From Myrmaecium sp. VS I D KN 1 (lineage: Eukaryota > Ascomycota > Dothideomycetes > Valsariales > Valsariaceae), in contig JADQAV010000032.1 in NCBI GenBank assembly GCA_019775845.1, forward strand, positions 124,001 through 188,000: a stretch of DNA of 64,000 nt, given 5' to 3'. Positions 23,744 through 36,363 of the stretch are shown here, piece after piece; the first letter of the stretch is position 1, and each line of letters opens with the position of its first letter. The position numbers were made by a program, and so were the translations under genes. The notes beneath the pieces are model-generated. The model saw only the letters and a list, made by a program, of their open reading frames with translations. It was not told where the DNA came from and made no database searches.

Positions 23744-25271
23744 TGCATAGAGATCGGTGCCGTTGTTCCTTTTCCTTCTTCCTTTTGGGTCTCATACCTA
23801 GACCTCCACGATTCTTGTCTGGGACAACGCTGGGCGTTGTTGTTTTGTTTTTGGCGGCGGGAGTTTGATTTATTCACATATGTGACCGTGAACGAGATGA
23901 AACGAATTTATGATGATGACCACTACTATTATGCCTTCTCTTTTCCATTTTTCTTGAGTGTTGTATTGTGTCTTCGTTGTTGCTTGTTTGCTGGTCCTGT
24001 ACGCTCATTCCTTTTTTCCCTTTTCTCTTTCATCCCCTCAGCCTTGTCTTCGCTTCCGCTCCCCCCTCCCTTCCCCCCCGCCCAATCCTCTTCTTCTTCT
24101 TCTTCACACGAACCTCTCCCCCTCCCCCTATCCCCTTTTCCTGTTCAGACCCAGAACCTGCAGCGTCAAACAATGATTCGGCGCGGCTCTCCCACCCGAG
24201 CCCTCCTCTATCCCGCTCCTTGACGCGGGAAGCGGGAAGCGAGACGAGAGTAGGGGGGATAGGCGGGAGCCTTGCATCCAGGGCAAGGCATACCGAGCGC
24301 CACTGACCTACTAGTCCATTTCCTTCCTAGGGGGCGGAGGTATCTCCTACTCCTCCTCCTCCTCTTTCCTGTCGTTCGTTCGCTACCTAACTTCTAACCC
24401 TCGAAGTTTGGGACCGAGGGGATGGGTTTGGTACTACCTTAGCTTGAGATGGGCTGGTTGGGATTGGGTGCGCCGAGAAATGGGCGGGGTTGGTTGGTTG
24501 GTTATACATAGCTGGCTTTTTTTCGTTCTTCCTTTTCTGCCTGGGGTGTGATTGGGCTGGTTGGGTTGCAGATCCGCTGGGTTGGGTTGATTGGATGGTG
24601 AACCGTTGGTTTGGGGTGTTCGACTGTGTTGTTTTTCTTCTTTGCTGTCGTTGTCGGGTCTGCTGATGAGGATAAGGTAATTTACATAGATAGGCTGGGT
24701 GAAAGCGGATCGTGGTGATTGGAGGCGTAGTACGTGCGAGCGAGCGTGCTTGTATCCTTTATGATTCGTCCACCACATCCTACTTTCATAGCCGTGATGG
24801 TAGACCGATTCACGAGCACGGGTTCATGCGTTCGTGCGTGCTGTAGCTTGGATATTTAGACGTGTATGTATGCGAGGCTACGTTAACGCAGGGTTTGGGA
24901 TAGGGGAAAGGGGTGAGCATAGGGTTGGTGTAGCGAGAGGAGAGGGAGGGCAGGTGATACTTGATGGTGCTTAGATTGGAGGAGAACGAGGAGGAGTGGG
25001 TGGTTGATGGGAGGAGTATGAGGGATGAGTGGCTTTGAAGTGTGCATGCGCCTGGGTGAACGATCTAGTCAATGATGATGCGAGCGAGATTCCAAATTGG
25101 TGAAGTTATGGTCAATGTTGTTGTTCTAGACGGAGCGTGTGAGTAGCTCTATATTCCCCCTCGCTCTCCCGGCAAGCCTTAAATTCACAAGGCTTAGACT
25201 ACCCAGCCCTCTATCCGTACTCACCACGTGCTCCCCCAGCTTAAGAGGATTCGGTTACAACCGCTTAACAC
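23744..25271. other. Intergenic 23.7-25.3 kb
   Basis: T-rich and CTT-rich tracts at 23.9-24.2 kb, then GT-rich sequence. It lies between the + strand orphan and the 3' end of the MFS gene. No gene supported. Confidence 0.5.
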
Positions 25272-27338
25272 TCAACGCTCCCCAACCTCCACCACCCGCA
25301 CCGTCTTCTCCGCGGCGGCTTCCTTGCCCACCTCCACGGGCGTTCCGCCGCTGCCGTCGACACCGCCGACCTCCATCTCTGCATCGCCCGCCTCCGTACC
25401 CTTTGCTCGTCGTGCCTCCCTTACGATCAGCGCTTGAATCCCGCCGACGACAACGATGGCTGCAATTACGAGGCCGAAGGTGGTTGGGTATCCGTAGCCT
25501 GCAGGCGGTTGCGATGCGTGTCAGTACGAGCAAGCAACGGGCGGGGGGAGGGGGACAGAGGGGTTATTGTCGCCGAGGGTTTTCGTGGAAGAAAGGGGGG
25601 AGAAGAAGAAATACGGGAGAAGAAGAAATACGGGAGAAGAAGAAATACGGGAGAAGAAGAAATACGGGAGAAGAAGAAATACGGGAGAAGAAGAAATACG
25701 GGAGAAGAAGAAATACGGGAGAAGAAGAAATACGAGAGAAGAAAGAAAGGTACACGGCGTAGACTTTGATGGTGAGGACACACTTACGGAAGTCAGGCGC
25801 CATGGTTTGAGGAAAAATGAGGACGGGCAGCCAAGCGGCGACGGCGTACTGGAGGCCGTTCATGCTGCTGAGCACGAGGGCGCGGCCTTCGTTGGAGTCG
25901 GCGCAGGTCTCGTTCGCCCAGGTGTAGCTGTTGCGGTAATGGGTGTTGTTTAGTCTTTCTTCCTCTTTCTTTCTTCTGGTTTTCCTTCCTTTGTTGCTGG
26001 TTGATGGAGGGGGTTCTTACAATATGGCGGTCATCAGCTGGACGCCGGAGGTGAGGAAGGCGAAAAGTTTGAGTGGGATGCTGTGAGGCCAGACGGCGAG
26101 GATTCCGGTGGGGATGAGGGCGTAGATCTGCGGGTGATGTGGTCTGTGAGCGGATGTTCACTGGGCTTTGCTGACTTGGCTTGAGAAGCGCGGATGTAGG
26201 ACAAGGGTAAGTACGTACGAGAGGCTTGATGACGAAGGCGAACCGGCTCTCGGTGTAGTCGGAGAGGAAGCCCCAAAGGACAATGCAGGCGGCGGAGATG
26301 AGATTCGTGCCGGTGGGGATGAGGTTGCGGTCCACGACGGAGAAGTGCTCGGCCTTAAGCCAAATGGCGAAATAATTGCTCGCGTTGCAGGCTGAGCCGT
26401 ACAGCTAGGATGGCGTTTCAGTTCGCAACTGCGAGGTTTTCGGGGAAGAGCGAGTCGGTCATTGACGTTGCATCCGCACTCACCACATAGCCGAGCACAA
26501 AGGCCCACCATTTCCAGCCTTTGAGAACTTTCACGACTGCCTTCAGCGTCAGCGGGGCCGGCGGCGCCTTACCCGCCTTCCGCACCCGTTCCACCGCCAT
26601 CTCGCATTCAATCCGCGACAGGAACCACGCGCGCGTCGTGTCCGGCGTGTCCGGCAGCAGCCACCACGTCGCCAGCCCGACAGGGACGGTCATGCAGCCG
26701 CACACGAGGTAGAGCCATCGCCAACCCGGGATGCCATGGTGGCCATCGAGGCTCTCGTACACGGCGGCCTGAAGGTAGCCGCCGAAGGCGGTGCCGAGCG
26801 GGGCGGTCATGTGGAAGAGGGCGATGCGCTTGGCCAGCTCGGCGCGCGTGTACCAGGAGCCGAGGAGGTAGAGGAGGCAGGGGAAGAAGCTGCTCTCGAA
26901 GAAGCCGACCAGGAAGCGGAAGGCGTACAGCTGCCCGACGGTCCGCGTGCCGGCCTGGGCGAAGGTGAAGGCGCCCCAGGCGAACTCGGTGAAGGCGAGC
27001 CAGTTGCTCGGCCGCACGCGTTGGATGATGAGCGTGCTGGGGATCTGCATGACGGCGTACGCGCACGTGTAGGCCGTCTGGGCATATGTGTATTGGTTGC
27101 CGTCCATGTGGAGGGCTTCTTGCATTCCGGAGACGTAGGCGTTGGCGAGATTGCCTTGGTCGAGGTATTTGAGAAAGAAGCCGAGGCATCCGATGGAAAG
27201 GAGGGCGCCGTCGAGCTTGCGGAGGAGGCGCCGCTCGGCGGGAGATTTTAGGTGCGTGTCGGTGTCCCATATGTAGCTGCGGAAGGACTTCTTCGGCGGT
27301 GCAGGCGATGGTTCGTCCGAGGCGGTTAGGAGAGCCAT
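25272..27338 (-). CDS. MFS transporter, Dal5/allantoate-type anion:cation symporter family
   Basis: Plasma-membrane proton-coupled carrier of a small organic acid, vitamin or similar anion. Five exons (27338-26484, 26404-26219, 26127-26021, 25927-25788, 25498-25272) give 504 aa with about 12 membrane helices. The family signature is at helix 1-2: GFFLKYLDQGNLANAYVSGM, then IPSTLIIQRVRPSNW and RFLVGFFESSFFPCLLYLLG with WYTRAELAKR. It is closest by eye to the pantothenate/biotin-like Fen2/Liz1/Vht1 branch, since SFRSYIWDTD and HLKSPAERRLLRKLD precede helix 1; substrate is not provable. Start is the first ATG that follows the leader. The last intron (25787-25499) is 289 nt, much longer than the others, because it carries a 17-bp minisatellite. 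Confidence 0.9.
25600..25735. repeat. 17-bp minisatellite inside an MFS intron
   Basis: Eight head-to-tail copies of GAGAAGAAGAAATACGG (+ strand). Seven are identical and the eighth ends in A. In the sense direction of the host gene the unit is pyrimidine-rich (CCGTATTTCTTCTTCTC). All three + frames are open through it because 17 is not a multiple of 3, which makes false open frames. Confidence 0.97.
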
Positions 27339-27838
27339 GGTGGATTCGATGATGGGTGTGTAGTGCACTGTCGCGCGCGAACGGATTCCTAGATATGGCA
27401 GAATGTCCTGATAAGTACTGTATCCAGCGTGCGGGGTGAAGTCATGGAAAGGCCGTTCGCAATGGCAGGGGTGGCATTGATAAGGACGATGTAGGTATGA
27501 GCAAAGGTGGAGTTGGGATGGGGTTATCGAGCCGACGGAGGATGTGGCAAGGCTGGGATGGCGCGATGATCGCTCGCAAGGGTATTCGGTCAAGTGTAGA
27601 CAGACGAATTCTTCACTCCTGGAGTGACGGATTCATAAGAATAGTGGAACAATATAGTCGATTGCAGCTAGCTATCCTTCGCATTAATCCTCAAAGACTT
27701 GAAGAAGGTTCGTCTGCCTATATATTCAGTCAGCACCCTTAAGACCGTCGTATATCGTAAGTACAGTTCAACTCAGCACCCAGATCAGATGCATGCTTGG
27801 TACGTAGCTTGCGGTGCCAAAACTCTCAGCCCTGTTCT
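27339..27838. promoter_or_regulatory. Promoter region of the first MFS gene
   Basis: 500 bp between the stop of the second MFS gene and the start of the first, both on the minus strand. It must hold the promoter of the 27338 gene. No clear TATA box seen. Confidence 0.5.
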
Positions 27839-29511
27839 TCAAAGCTTCCACCTGAAGCTGGGATGTTTCCAATCCAGATCCTGCGCCTTCCTCAGATCCA
27901 TCCCATCCGACGTACCATCCACACACATCCGCTCTCTTTGCTTATTATCCCATCTCATCCACGCCAACAGCGCCACGCACAGCACCAACGTTATTCCGCT
28001 GGCGGCAAGATTCAAGCCATTACCGAGTCGATAGCGGGGCTCGTCAGAAGGCAAGAAGCTCCACGTTGAAATCAGACCCCCAAGATTGCTGAACATGACG
28101 GTCGTGCCGATAGCGCTGGCGCGCGCGGTGTCTGATACTACGTTCGCGCTGACATGCGCGTTGCACAGGGCGCCGAAGCTGAAGGCGCCTGCGGCAATCA
28201 GAAAGGAGGCTGCGTAGCGGGCGTGCGCGTTGGAGGCGGCGAGGAGGAGGATGTAGCCGATGATCATGAGGGGCGCAGAAGCGATCATGGGAGCCAGGCG
28301 GCGGTCGAGGCGCCAGGCGAGGAATGGAAAGAACAGCCCAAAGAAGGCGCCAACAACGTATGGCGGCGCCGTGTAGAGTTGTTGAGAGACGCGACTGGAG
28401 TGGGGGTATATGGTCTGAACAATCGTGGGCGCGAAGAAGATAACGCCTTGGACGGTGATGTTATTGAGGAAGAAAATGAAAGAGGTGGCGAGAGTGACTG
28501 GCGAGGCAACACCGCGAAGGGCCTTGGGAAGATCAAAGTCGTCCAGTACTTCGGTGGCGTTGACTCGTTCGGATGTGATGCGTGCATTGGCGAGGTTCTT
28601 CTCCTCCAGGGTAAGCCAGCGGGCAGTGTCTGGGCGCTCGGTGAGGGTGAGAAAAGCAAAAAGGCTAAGACAGCAAGTCATGATCCCTTCCACGGCGAAG
28701 ATCATCCTCCACCGGTGCAGGTTGCCGATGTGGGAGAGTTTGAGGATAGCGGACGCAAAGAGGCCCCCAAAAGCGCCTGCGAGGGGTGCCATGACAAAGT
28801 AGAGAGACAAACGAAACACAAGTTCGCTGCGGCGGTACCAGCGAGAGAGGTAATAAGCAACTCCTGGCACCAGGCCTGCGTCAAACGTTGCGAGGACAAA
28901 TCGTACGCCTGCGGCTTGAGCGAAGTTGTGAACAAAGGCGGTGCAGATGGTGCATACACCCAAGCCGAGCGCAATAGCGGGCAGATACCAAGCAGGACCA
29001 ACCCATTTGCATGCTACGGTCGAAGGGATTTCGAAAACGATATATGCGGTGTAGGAGACGGTCAGGACACGGTTAAAATCATAGCCTGTCAAGCCAATGT
29101 CTTTCTCGAACCCGGCAAGTTTTGCGTTTCCTGCGGCTTCCGTGTCAGACTATGGACGATCGCATGGCGAGACCCCCGCTCACCTATACTTGTACGATCG
29201 ATGAAGCAAACCAGGCAGAGCAGAGAAGTGATTGGTATAACGTAAAGATCGATCTTCATGCGCAGCCGGGCCTCAGCACTCGTATCAGAGCGGATCAGCG
29301 GTTCGCTATGTTTGCGAAACCAGTTGGCACCATTTGAAACGGACGTGCAGGTCGAAGGTGACCCTTCTGAGACGACAGGACCTCGTCCGGCAGCATCGTG
29401 AAGGTGGCCCGCCGGGACAACCTTTGGCTGCATCGTCTCCTCTTCGCCGTCTCTGGCTGACATAGATGAGGACCGCTTGTCGTTGGCCAGCTCATCTTGT
29501 GAGGGAGCCAT
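27839..29511 (-). CDS. MFS transporter, second Dal5/allantoate-type carrier
   Basis: Predicted plasma-membrane carrier of an organic anion. Exons 29511-29184 and 29130-27839 (intron 29183-29131, GTGAGC..GCAG) give 539 aa. The splice restores the family's first-loop signature FIDRTSIGNAKLAGFEKD followed by LTGYDFNRVL. Later motifs are IPSTVACKWVGPAWYLP, RFVLATFDAGLVPGVAYYLS, WYRRSELVFRLSLYF and LTERPDTARWLT. About 12 membrane helices, a 90-residue hydrophilic N-terminus and a basic C-tail. This branch resembles tartrate/nicotinate/allantoate-like fungal permeases rather than the neighbour's Liz1-like type, so the two are not recent duplicates. It starts at the ATG at 29511. Confidence 0.9.
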
Positions 29512-31432
29512 TGTCCTAGACTTGGATTTTCCGGACGCTCGATCGAGGCCGTGATCGATATCCAAGCAAGTGATTCATCCTGACAAGGTGTTGATGGTGT
29601 CGAGAAACAAGTGTGGGGTGAGATGACCCTTTGGCCCTTTGCGCAGCTCCGTGAACCGTGGGCCTTGGGCCCTTCTAGGTTGGACCTACTGCGGAGCCCC
29701 GCTAATGGAGGTGAGTCTGGCCTCTGTGGCAGAAGCATCTGCACCGGGGAGACCATGGAACAACACAGCTCTAAGTGAAGCTGGATGAGTTATGTCATGC
29801 ACTCTACACCTCGACATGCAACCTTGTACGCGACGTCGCTAAGGGTCTTCATCATTGCTGCTCCAGTCAAGTTTCAGTTGGCTTGCTCCAGGTGGGGGTA
29901 TCTCGTAAATAATATGCCTGCATTCTGGGCGACATGCTGACATTTCAGGATGTATGATCGCATGTGTGAAGTCTGCCTATGGCTCTTGACGGTCAGACAG
30001 TACAGTGAAACCGCTCTTGCCGCTGCCGCTGCGCATGACGATTGACGATTGATGATGGAGGATAGAGAGAGGAGGCGGTAGCGGAGCAGACCGAGGGGCA
30101 ACCAGAGGATGTAAGTTGCTCCTCATTATCCGGATGGAATGCAGGCGACCTCACCGACGCCATCGGCTGATGAGCTATGCGGATGGTGGGCGTAACACTT
30201 GATATGTAGATAGAATGCTGGAGTGAGTCCTGCTCGATCAGGGGTCGATGGTGTGTTGTCCTTCCATCAGAGAGCATCGGGAAAGAGACACTGAGATTTG
30301 GAAAACGCAGGGTATGCTGGTGGCCAAAGGTTTGACGCTGGACGAAGCACAATATGAGGCATGTGAGAGGGCGGTCCGGTGTTGAGTTCCCAGCTTTCAG
30401 TTCGGCCTGAGGCAGGCATGCTCGCGGAGGACCCTGGATCGCGCACGTTCCGCGACCCTTCCGCCGCGCGCCGCCGCGCCGCTGTTCACCTCACCTCAGC
30501 TCCCGTGTACCGTCCTGTCCTCTAATCTTCACCTGTTCGGACTGCGATCAGGAGAGCGACGGACACCTCTGAGATGATTTACGATATCATCAACTAGCTC
30601 GTCATCCGAAGGCCATCCTCTGAATTACCCTTGCGAACGTAACTACACAGATAGGCCTCCCGGGCTCGTGCAACCTTTACCATGAGCTCCCCTGCTGAGT
30701 CCACCGTCCTGCAGGTGGTAGGACTCACCCTGCCGGCCTCTGTGGTTGACAAGATCGCATCGGTGACGAGCTGGCGGGTCGAAGATATGTGGGCCATTGC
30801 TGGAGGATGCGTCGATAGCTTCACTCACCTGGCTGCTGCCATAGAATAATACCCAAGCCAGATTGCGGAGGCGCGAGAAGAAAGAGTACCTTATGGGATG
30901 CTCTCACACTCACATTCCAGACATCGTCGTGAGGAGGCACTGTCTGACTCTTTATCGATCCACTGCCTCTCTCGGAGCACATTCACTTTTGCAAACTGCA
31001 GCCGTTGTTCCTTCCCTCTTGGGCCGCCATCCCAACAGTGCGCGCCTAACCGCCGGTCTTCCTACCTCTTACTCAACTCAATTGGGTTCCTTTCGCACAC
31101 TCCACTTCCGTTATGATGCTCTGTCTACATCTCTCTACATCTCGCTTGGGCACATTGATAGGTGCCGTCCAATCCAATAGCTCATCTATGTGTCCCCCAA
31201 TTGAATGTCTCCAGGAACCACAATAGCGAATATCTTTCTCTCATATCAACAATCAAACTCAAACTTACTTCGGCCACCGTGCCTTTCCAGGTCACTTCTC
31301 CGATCTTCAGTATTCCTGTAAGACGTCGCTTTCTTCGGAAGCTCCGCTTTTGGCATAACGCTCTCGCCGCATGGTCATAGGAACAGTACTCCGTAACCAC
31401 CTGGCAGAGTTCCGTCTGCTTGTCGAGACCCA
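29512..31432. other. Intergenic between divergent MFS and F-box-like genes
   Basis: About 1.9 kb. Must include the promoter of the second MFS gene and that of the 31433 gene. Short minus-strand frames at about 30.6-30.8 kb have no recognised domain. Confidence 0.5.
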
Positions 31433-32471
31433 ATGGAGAGCATTCGGCGAATGAGATCGCAAAGCCGTGTGCTTTTGGATACAACGGTGTTCACCGATGT
31501 CCTGAAGCCTTATCAACCTCATTCCAGGGATATCGCCATTCCAAGCGTAATGTCTCCTGGTCCTGAACCAATACCACGTGATAGCTTTTACATCTTGCCG
31601 ATTGGAATCCGTATGGAGGTGTATCGATACCTCCTTATCCTCGAAGAACCTTTAAACTTCCGCTGGTTTTACGACAAGGGTCATGTCTCGAGTCCAGGTG
31701 CACGTACGTGGAGGGCAAATCATGGCCTTCTCTATGTTTCGAGGCGGATCTCTGAGGAAGCGTTGGACGTACTGTATAGTGAAAACGCCCTCGTCTTACA
31801 TCTTGGTCGCCGGGACCAAGGTCTCGTGAGATACCTAGCAGACTATATTCGGAGACGTTTAAGGATGGTCAATTTCATCTTGGACGGCGCACACAACTTG
31901 CACGAGTTTCGTTTCACGATATCCCTGGCTTACTGGAGGGCAATACTCCGCAACTTGACTCGGATTCTGTTTGTCGTCAAGGTAATCGATGAGACATATG
32001 TGCACGCACTCATGAGGTCGTTTCGGGATACTCTTGGACCAATCAGGGATCGCTATGATATCAATCACAAAGCTGTTTTTCTTCTGATCGATAAACCGGA
32101 TCGGTCTTTGGCAGCACGCTTCTATGCTCGGACGTTGAATGACGGGAGTAAGATACGCAAAATACCGTTCCATCGTTCCGATAAAGCAGACTGAAATATT
32201 TTTAGGACCCCTGGCATTGTTTCAGCAGGAGGATATCTACAGTCCGCTTACCAAACGCGCCTTTCTGAGAAGACTTGGGCTTCTCTTCGAGACTACTAGA
32301 TTGCAGCTTCTCCATGGCGATACCTACTTTCTTCCGGATCCGACCAAAAGTTCTGTACTTCATCCTCGCTTCGAAGCCTTGTTGGAAGAGTTCGGGCTTT
32401 TGATATTTGAAACCATGCTGGCTCCGGCTGAGCTGGAGTCGATTAGACGAGCTTACAGTGGCGTTGCATAA
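31433..32471 (+). CDS. F-box-like (2EXR-type) fungal protein
   Basis: Two exons, 31433-32147 and 32206-32471 (intron 32148-32205, GTAAGA..TTAG), give 326 aa. The N-terminal third carries the F-box-like motif common in Pezizomycotina lineage expansions: ILPIGIRMEVYRYLLI, followed by HGLLYVSRRISEEALDVLYSEN, the usual 'xLLxVCRxxxxEAxxxLY' second half. The rest is predicted alpha-helical with no catalytic motif (for instance YLADYIRRRLRMVNFIL and AILRNLTRILFVV). Such proteins are numerous and mostly uncharacterised; a role as protein-interaction adaptor is only presumed. The splice changes the last codons to NDGRPLALFQQ and adds an 88-residue C-terminus. Confidence 0.75.
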
Positions 32472-34104
32472 TGCACGCCTTGTTGCAGGGAAAATCAGCC
32501 TCGGGACGGTCTTTCATTCGTGTAAACCAGGATCTCAAGCCACATGCATGGCGTAAGCTAACCACCGGCGATGGAAATACACTGTATATGCAGTAACGAA
32601 ACGGGTTCCTGAGTGGCTAACCCACGGGAAAGGTATGTTATCGCCTCACATGGGCATGTGGGGTTGAGGAGTTGTCCTTGCGCCAATCCACCAGTTCGTG
32701 TGGTGTCTCTGGCGTCCTTCCTTGTTTCCTTTATTTTCATCGAAATGGTTGTCCTCTTTTTCGTGTATGCTCGCAGTGGCTGTACATGTCAAAGTATCTC
32801 TCATTGGGCCGCCGCCATTGACGCATTCCTATGTTGCAGCTGTGCCTTCTCATCACTCTCCACGCTGACGGCGGCCAGAAAGACGAAGCTCCTTGGATAC
32901 GAAAACACCTTTCGGATAGCCAATTCAACACCCTCCAGTGTGCCCTAGATCCTGCTCTTATCACAGCCTGGCGACCATGCGTGTCGATGGCTCGCGAAAA
33001 GGTGATTCGCTGACCCCCGTTGCATGACTCCGCAGCCCTGCAGTGGACATGCCGTGTGCGGGACACCTCTCAGACAGCTCGAGACGACAGGGCAATCTCA
33101 GCCTCACATCTGCATGTTTCAATACCTGAACATGCCACGGCATTTTCTACGCTGGATGTGTGCGCCCCCAATGCTTCCGGCGTCTACCATGCCTTTACAA
33201 TGCAGGAAATCATGATTCCATTGAAGCTTAGGGTATATAAAACCCACCCTTGGCTCCGTCAAATATCTTTGTTTATTGTTTTTCATATGCGTTTTGCTGC
33301 AAGCACCACACATCGGCGCGCGCCCCGCGCCGGAGCCCCGGTGTCGCACGGGCGGCTACGAGCTGTGCCATGCCGTTGGTGCTGGTATGACGACGGATGA
33401 TCATGCCAGTCGTCAGTCTATTTTATTCAACAGAGCGGATCCACGTGCAATCTGCCGTGCTACCACGTCATCGGGAAGCCGATGGAGGGAGTGAGTTGGC
33501 TTCCAACAGCCGTCAGCTTTGAGACAGGCATTGGTTACACTACAACGGGAATGACGTTCGAGCTCGCAGGGGGAAAAGACCTTCCAGGAGCGGAATTTCC
33601 CAGCGAAATATGAGCATTTTCGGACGTGCTATAAGAAAGCTGCCTTCCCTTCGTCGCCTGGCCCGCTTGAAGGTTAATTGGACGCGCATAGGATTCCTGC
33701 GGTCCGACGTAGCCTTGCAGGTTCGACCACACAGAACCCACTATTCCACCCCTGACTCTCCAGAGTACTTTATATACTCGGGTTCTACAGCAGGCCGGAG
33801 TGATGGCAAGAAAACGATGCACTCCCAGTCAGAGGCTTCAGGCTGGAGCACTGCCCGCCATCCGACATGCTTCCATTTCCTATCTGGGCTCCGATGCAGT
33901 ATCAGGTCAAGACGATGATCCAACTATCGTCCCACCTCGCCCTGGGCGGAGCAGGAAAGGAAACTGTACAGATAAAGCAAGGCCACCTGGCTGCGCACTT
34001 GCTCCCCGAGGTCTGTACATAGGCCACTGCTGCGCCCCAGACGACAACACGGCCACCTGCTTCTCGCTTTCGAGGTCACTTCTAACGCAGTCTTTGAAAA
34101 CACC
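32472..34104. other. Intergenic before the FAD monooxygenase
   Basis: Contains a strong TATA-like box (GGTATATAAAACCC, about 33232-33245) and an open stretch ending at about 33612 with CNLPC and KPMEGVSW that could be part of a small gene (see findings). A further TTTATATA at 33769-33776 may serve the monooxygenase gene. Confidence 0.4.
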
Positions 34105-35836
34105 ATGACGGTTGGGTCACATTCGTCCCGTGTGGATGCCGACGGTCACAACGGCGGCCAGGGCCAAGAGGGATCCCAGCCCAGGCCGGTTGGATCATAC
34201 CCGCCCACCGGTATCGACGTAGTCATCGTCGGCACTGGACTTGCGGGATTGACGGCGGCGATCGAGTGCGTCCGCAAGGGGCACAATGTCAAGCATCTCC
34301 TCGAGCGCAACTCTAGCATCAACGTCGCAGGTAAACAATGGACCTTTGACTTTCCCTTCCGTCCGGTTGACGCTGACCTCCACTCCTTCGCCTACAGGTG
34401 ACACCTACTTCAATGGTCTCCCCGCGACTCGCTTCTTCAAGCACTGGCCGGAGATGGCCGCAGAGTTCGATGCCATCTCCCTGCACGACGCATGGATCTC
34501 GACGCACAAGCACAGCGGAGAGCAGATGATCAAGCCGCTGCGAGTAGCCGAGCGGCTCAAAGCGCAAGGCCTAGACCCGGGCACCCCTCCAGGGACCTTT
34601 CAGATGCGGCCGTTGGTTTACAAGATGTTCCTCAAACAGGCGGAGAAGCTGGGCATCCAGATCGAGTACAACCGCCGCGTCGTCGATTACACGGAAGACG
34701 AGGCCACGGGGCGGGCGGCGGCGGTAACGGATGATGGTCAGAGGTACGAAGGCGATATCGTCATCGCCGCGGACGGCGTGGGATCCAAGGCGCAGAAGCT
34801 GGTCGGCGGTCAGGTCCGCGCGAGGCCGTCGGGCCGAGCGATGTGGCGGGCTGCGTTTCCGATCGAGGTCCTGGACAAGGACCCGGAGGTGAAGGAGTAC
34901 TTCGGCTTGCACACGACGGAGGATGGAGAAAAGAAGCCGATCGTCAGGGCGTGGTTGGGGTGAGTCCGTCCCGCATGGTCCTGCTTTTTGCTCGCGCATG
35001 ATGTCGTTAACGAGTCCCTGCTCCGCAGCCCTTCCACCTACGGCCTCACCCTCACACGTCCCGAGACCATCATCTGGATCGTCAATCACGATGTATGCTC
35101 ACTCCCTTCCTGGCCGCGACTATCGTCCACTAACACTCTTTCCCTTGGGTAGGTCTCCGGCAACGAGGCCGAGTCCTGGTCCGACACCATCTCGAACGAA
35201 GAGGTCCTCCACGACATGGCCAAGATGGAAGGGCCGAAGTGGTCACCGCTCTTCCAGCGGCTCGTCGCCGCGACGCCGCCCAACACCATCATCAACTTCG
35301 AGCTGCTCTGGCGCAACCCGCAGCCGACGTGGGTGTCGCCACAGGCGCGGGTGATCCAGATCGGCGACGCGGCGCACTCCTTCCTGCCCGCGAGCGGGAA
35401 CGGGGCGACGATGGCGATCGAGGACGGGGTGAGCCTGGCGGCGTGCCTGCAGCTGGCCGGGTCGCCGGCGGCGGTGCCGGACGCGGTCCGGGCCCAGATG
35501 CGCCTCCGCTTCACCCGGGTCGCGTGCGCGCAGAAGCTCGGCTTCGCCAACGCCGACCTGCTCCAGGACACCAAGTGGGAGGAGGCCAAGGTGGACATGC
35601 GCAAGGCCACCCCCCGGCACCCGGCCTGGGTCTTCGCCCACGACCCGGAGACGTACGCGATCCGCAACTACGCCCGCGCCGTCCGCGAGGTCCGCGACGG
35701 CGTTGAGCTGGCTGATAGCCAGCTTGAGGAGAATTACCCCCGCGGCTATCGGTATGTGCCTTGGAGCATCGAGCGTATTATTGAGGACAAGAAGGCTGGC
35801 CGGGAGGTCGACTTGGGCGCGGGAGATTGGTCTTAG
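34105..35836 (+). CDS. FAD-dependent monooxygenase, salicylate hydroxylase-like
   Basis: Group A flavin monooxygenase predicted to hydroxylate an aromatic or cyclic substrate with NAD(P)H and O2. Four exons (34105-34330, 34398-34959, 35029-35092, 35153-35836) give 511 aa; all three introns are GT..AG, 60-69 nt. The Rossmann FAD site is VVIVGTGLAGLTAAIE (about residue 39). The DG motif is DIVIAADGVGSKAQK. The second FAD motif is VIQIGDAAHSFLPASGNGA. The first splice falls right after the NAD/FAD hinge and restores GDTYFNGLPATRFFKHWPE. About 35 Gly/Ser-rich residues precede the FAD site; no targeting signal or membrane anchor is evident, so it is probably cytosolic. Substrate is unknown. Confidence 0.92.
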
Positions 35837-36363
35837 AGCAGCTCATTGCCTTCTCTCTTTCTGTGTTCACGCGACATCGCATGCAATCGTTCCCTGCTGC
35901 AGATAGGAGGGGGGGACGATGTGATGTCGTGCGGGACAGTGTTAAATTGCCTGTACTCAATGACGAAAGAACGTGTCCATGCCTTTTTCACACTTCCCTT
36001 GCCATCGAAGTGATCAGTCAAACATAAGTGGACTCTGAATCGTCTGTCTGAGCACTCCGCCCGCACGTTCCCTTGGCAGGAGAAAACCCACAGCTCATGC
36101 TTTTCTTCACTTGTATTGTGGACGCGAGCATGTCGGGAAAAGCATTACATATTAAGGTCCGCCGTATACGACCGACCGGATATTTATACTAGGTATACTT
36201 GTTATACACACATCAAAAAAAGAACAAAAAACCACGCACAGAGGATATCGAACGACGCCTTCGTGTTCCCCACACGGCAAAGGCAAAAAACAACAAAGCC
36301 CGAGCGAGGATGCCGAGAAACACTTCATAGAAAAAAGAACACAAGAACCACCACTCCCCCTCC
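35837..36363. other. Intergenic between convergent monooxygenase and GMC genes
   Basis: Shared 3' region of the two genes. AT-richer than the genes and without any supported coding region. Confidence 0.5.

Noticed and set aside
25139-25953. Several open frames with EIREKKKYGRRRN repeats near 25.6 kb
   Set aside because: Made by the 17-bp minisatellite, which keeps all three frames open; it lies in an intron of the opposite strand gene.
30594-30828. Minus-strand frames of 61-76 codons between the MFS and F-box-like genes
   Set aside because: Too short and without motif or promoter to call.
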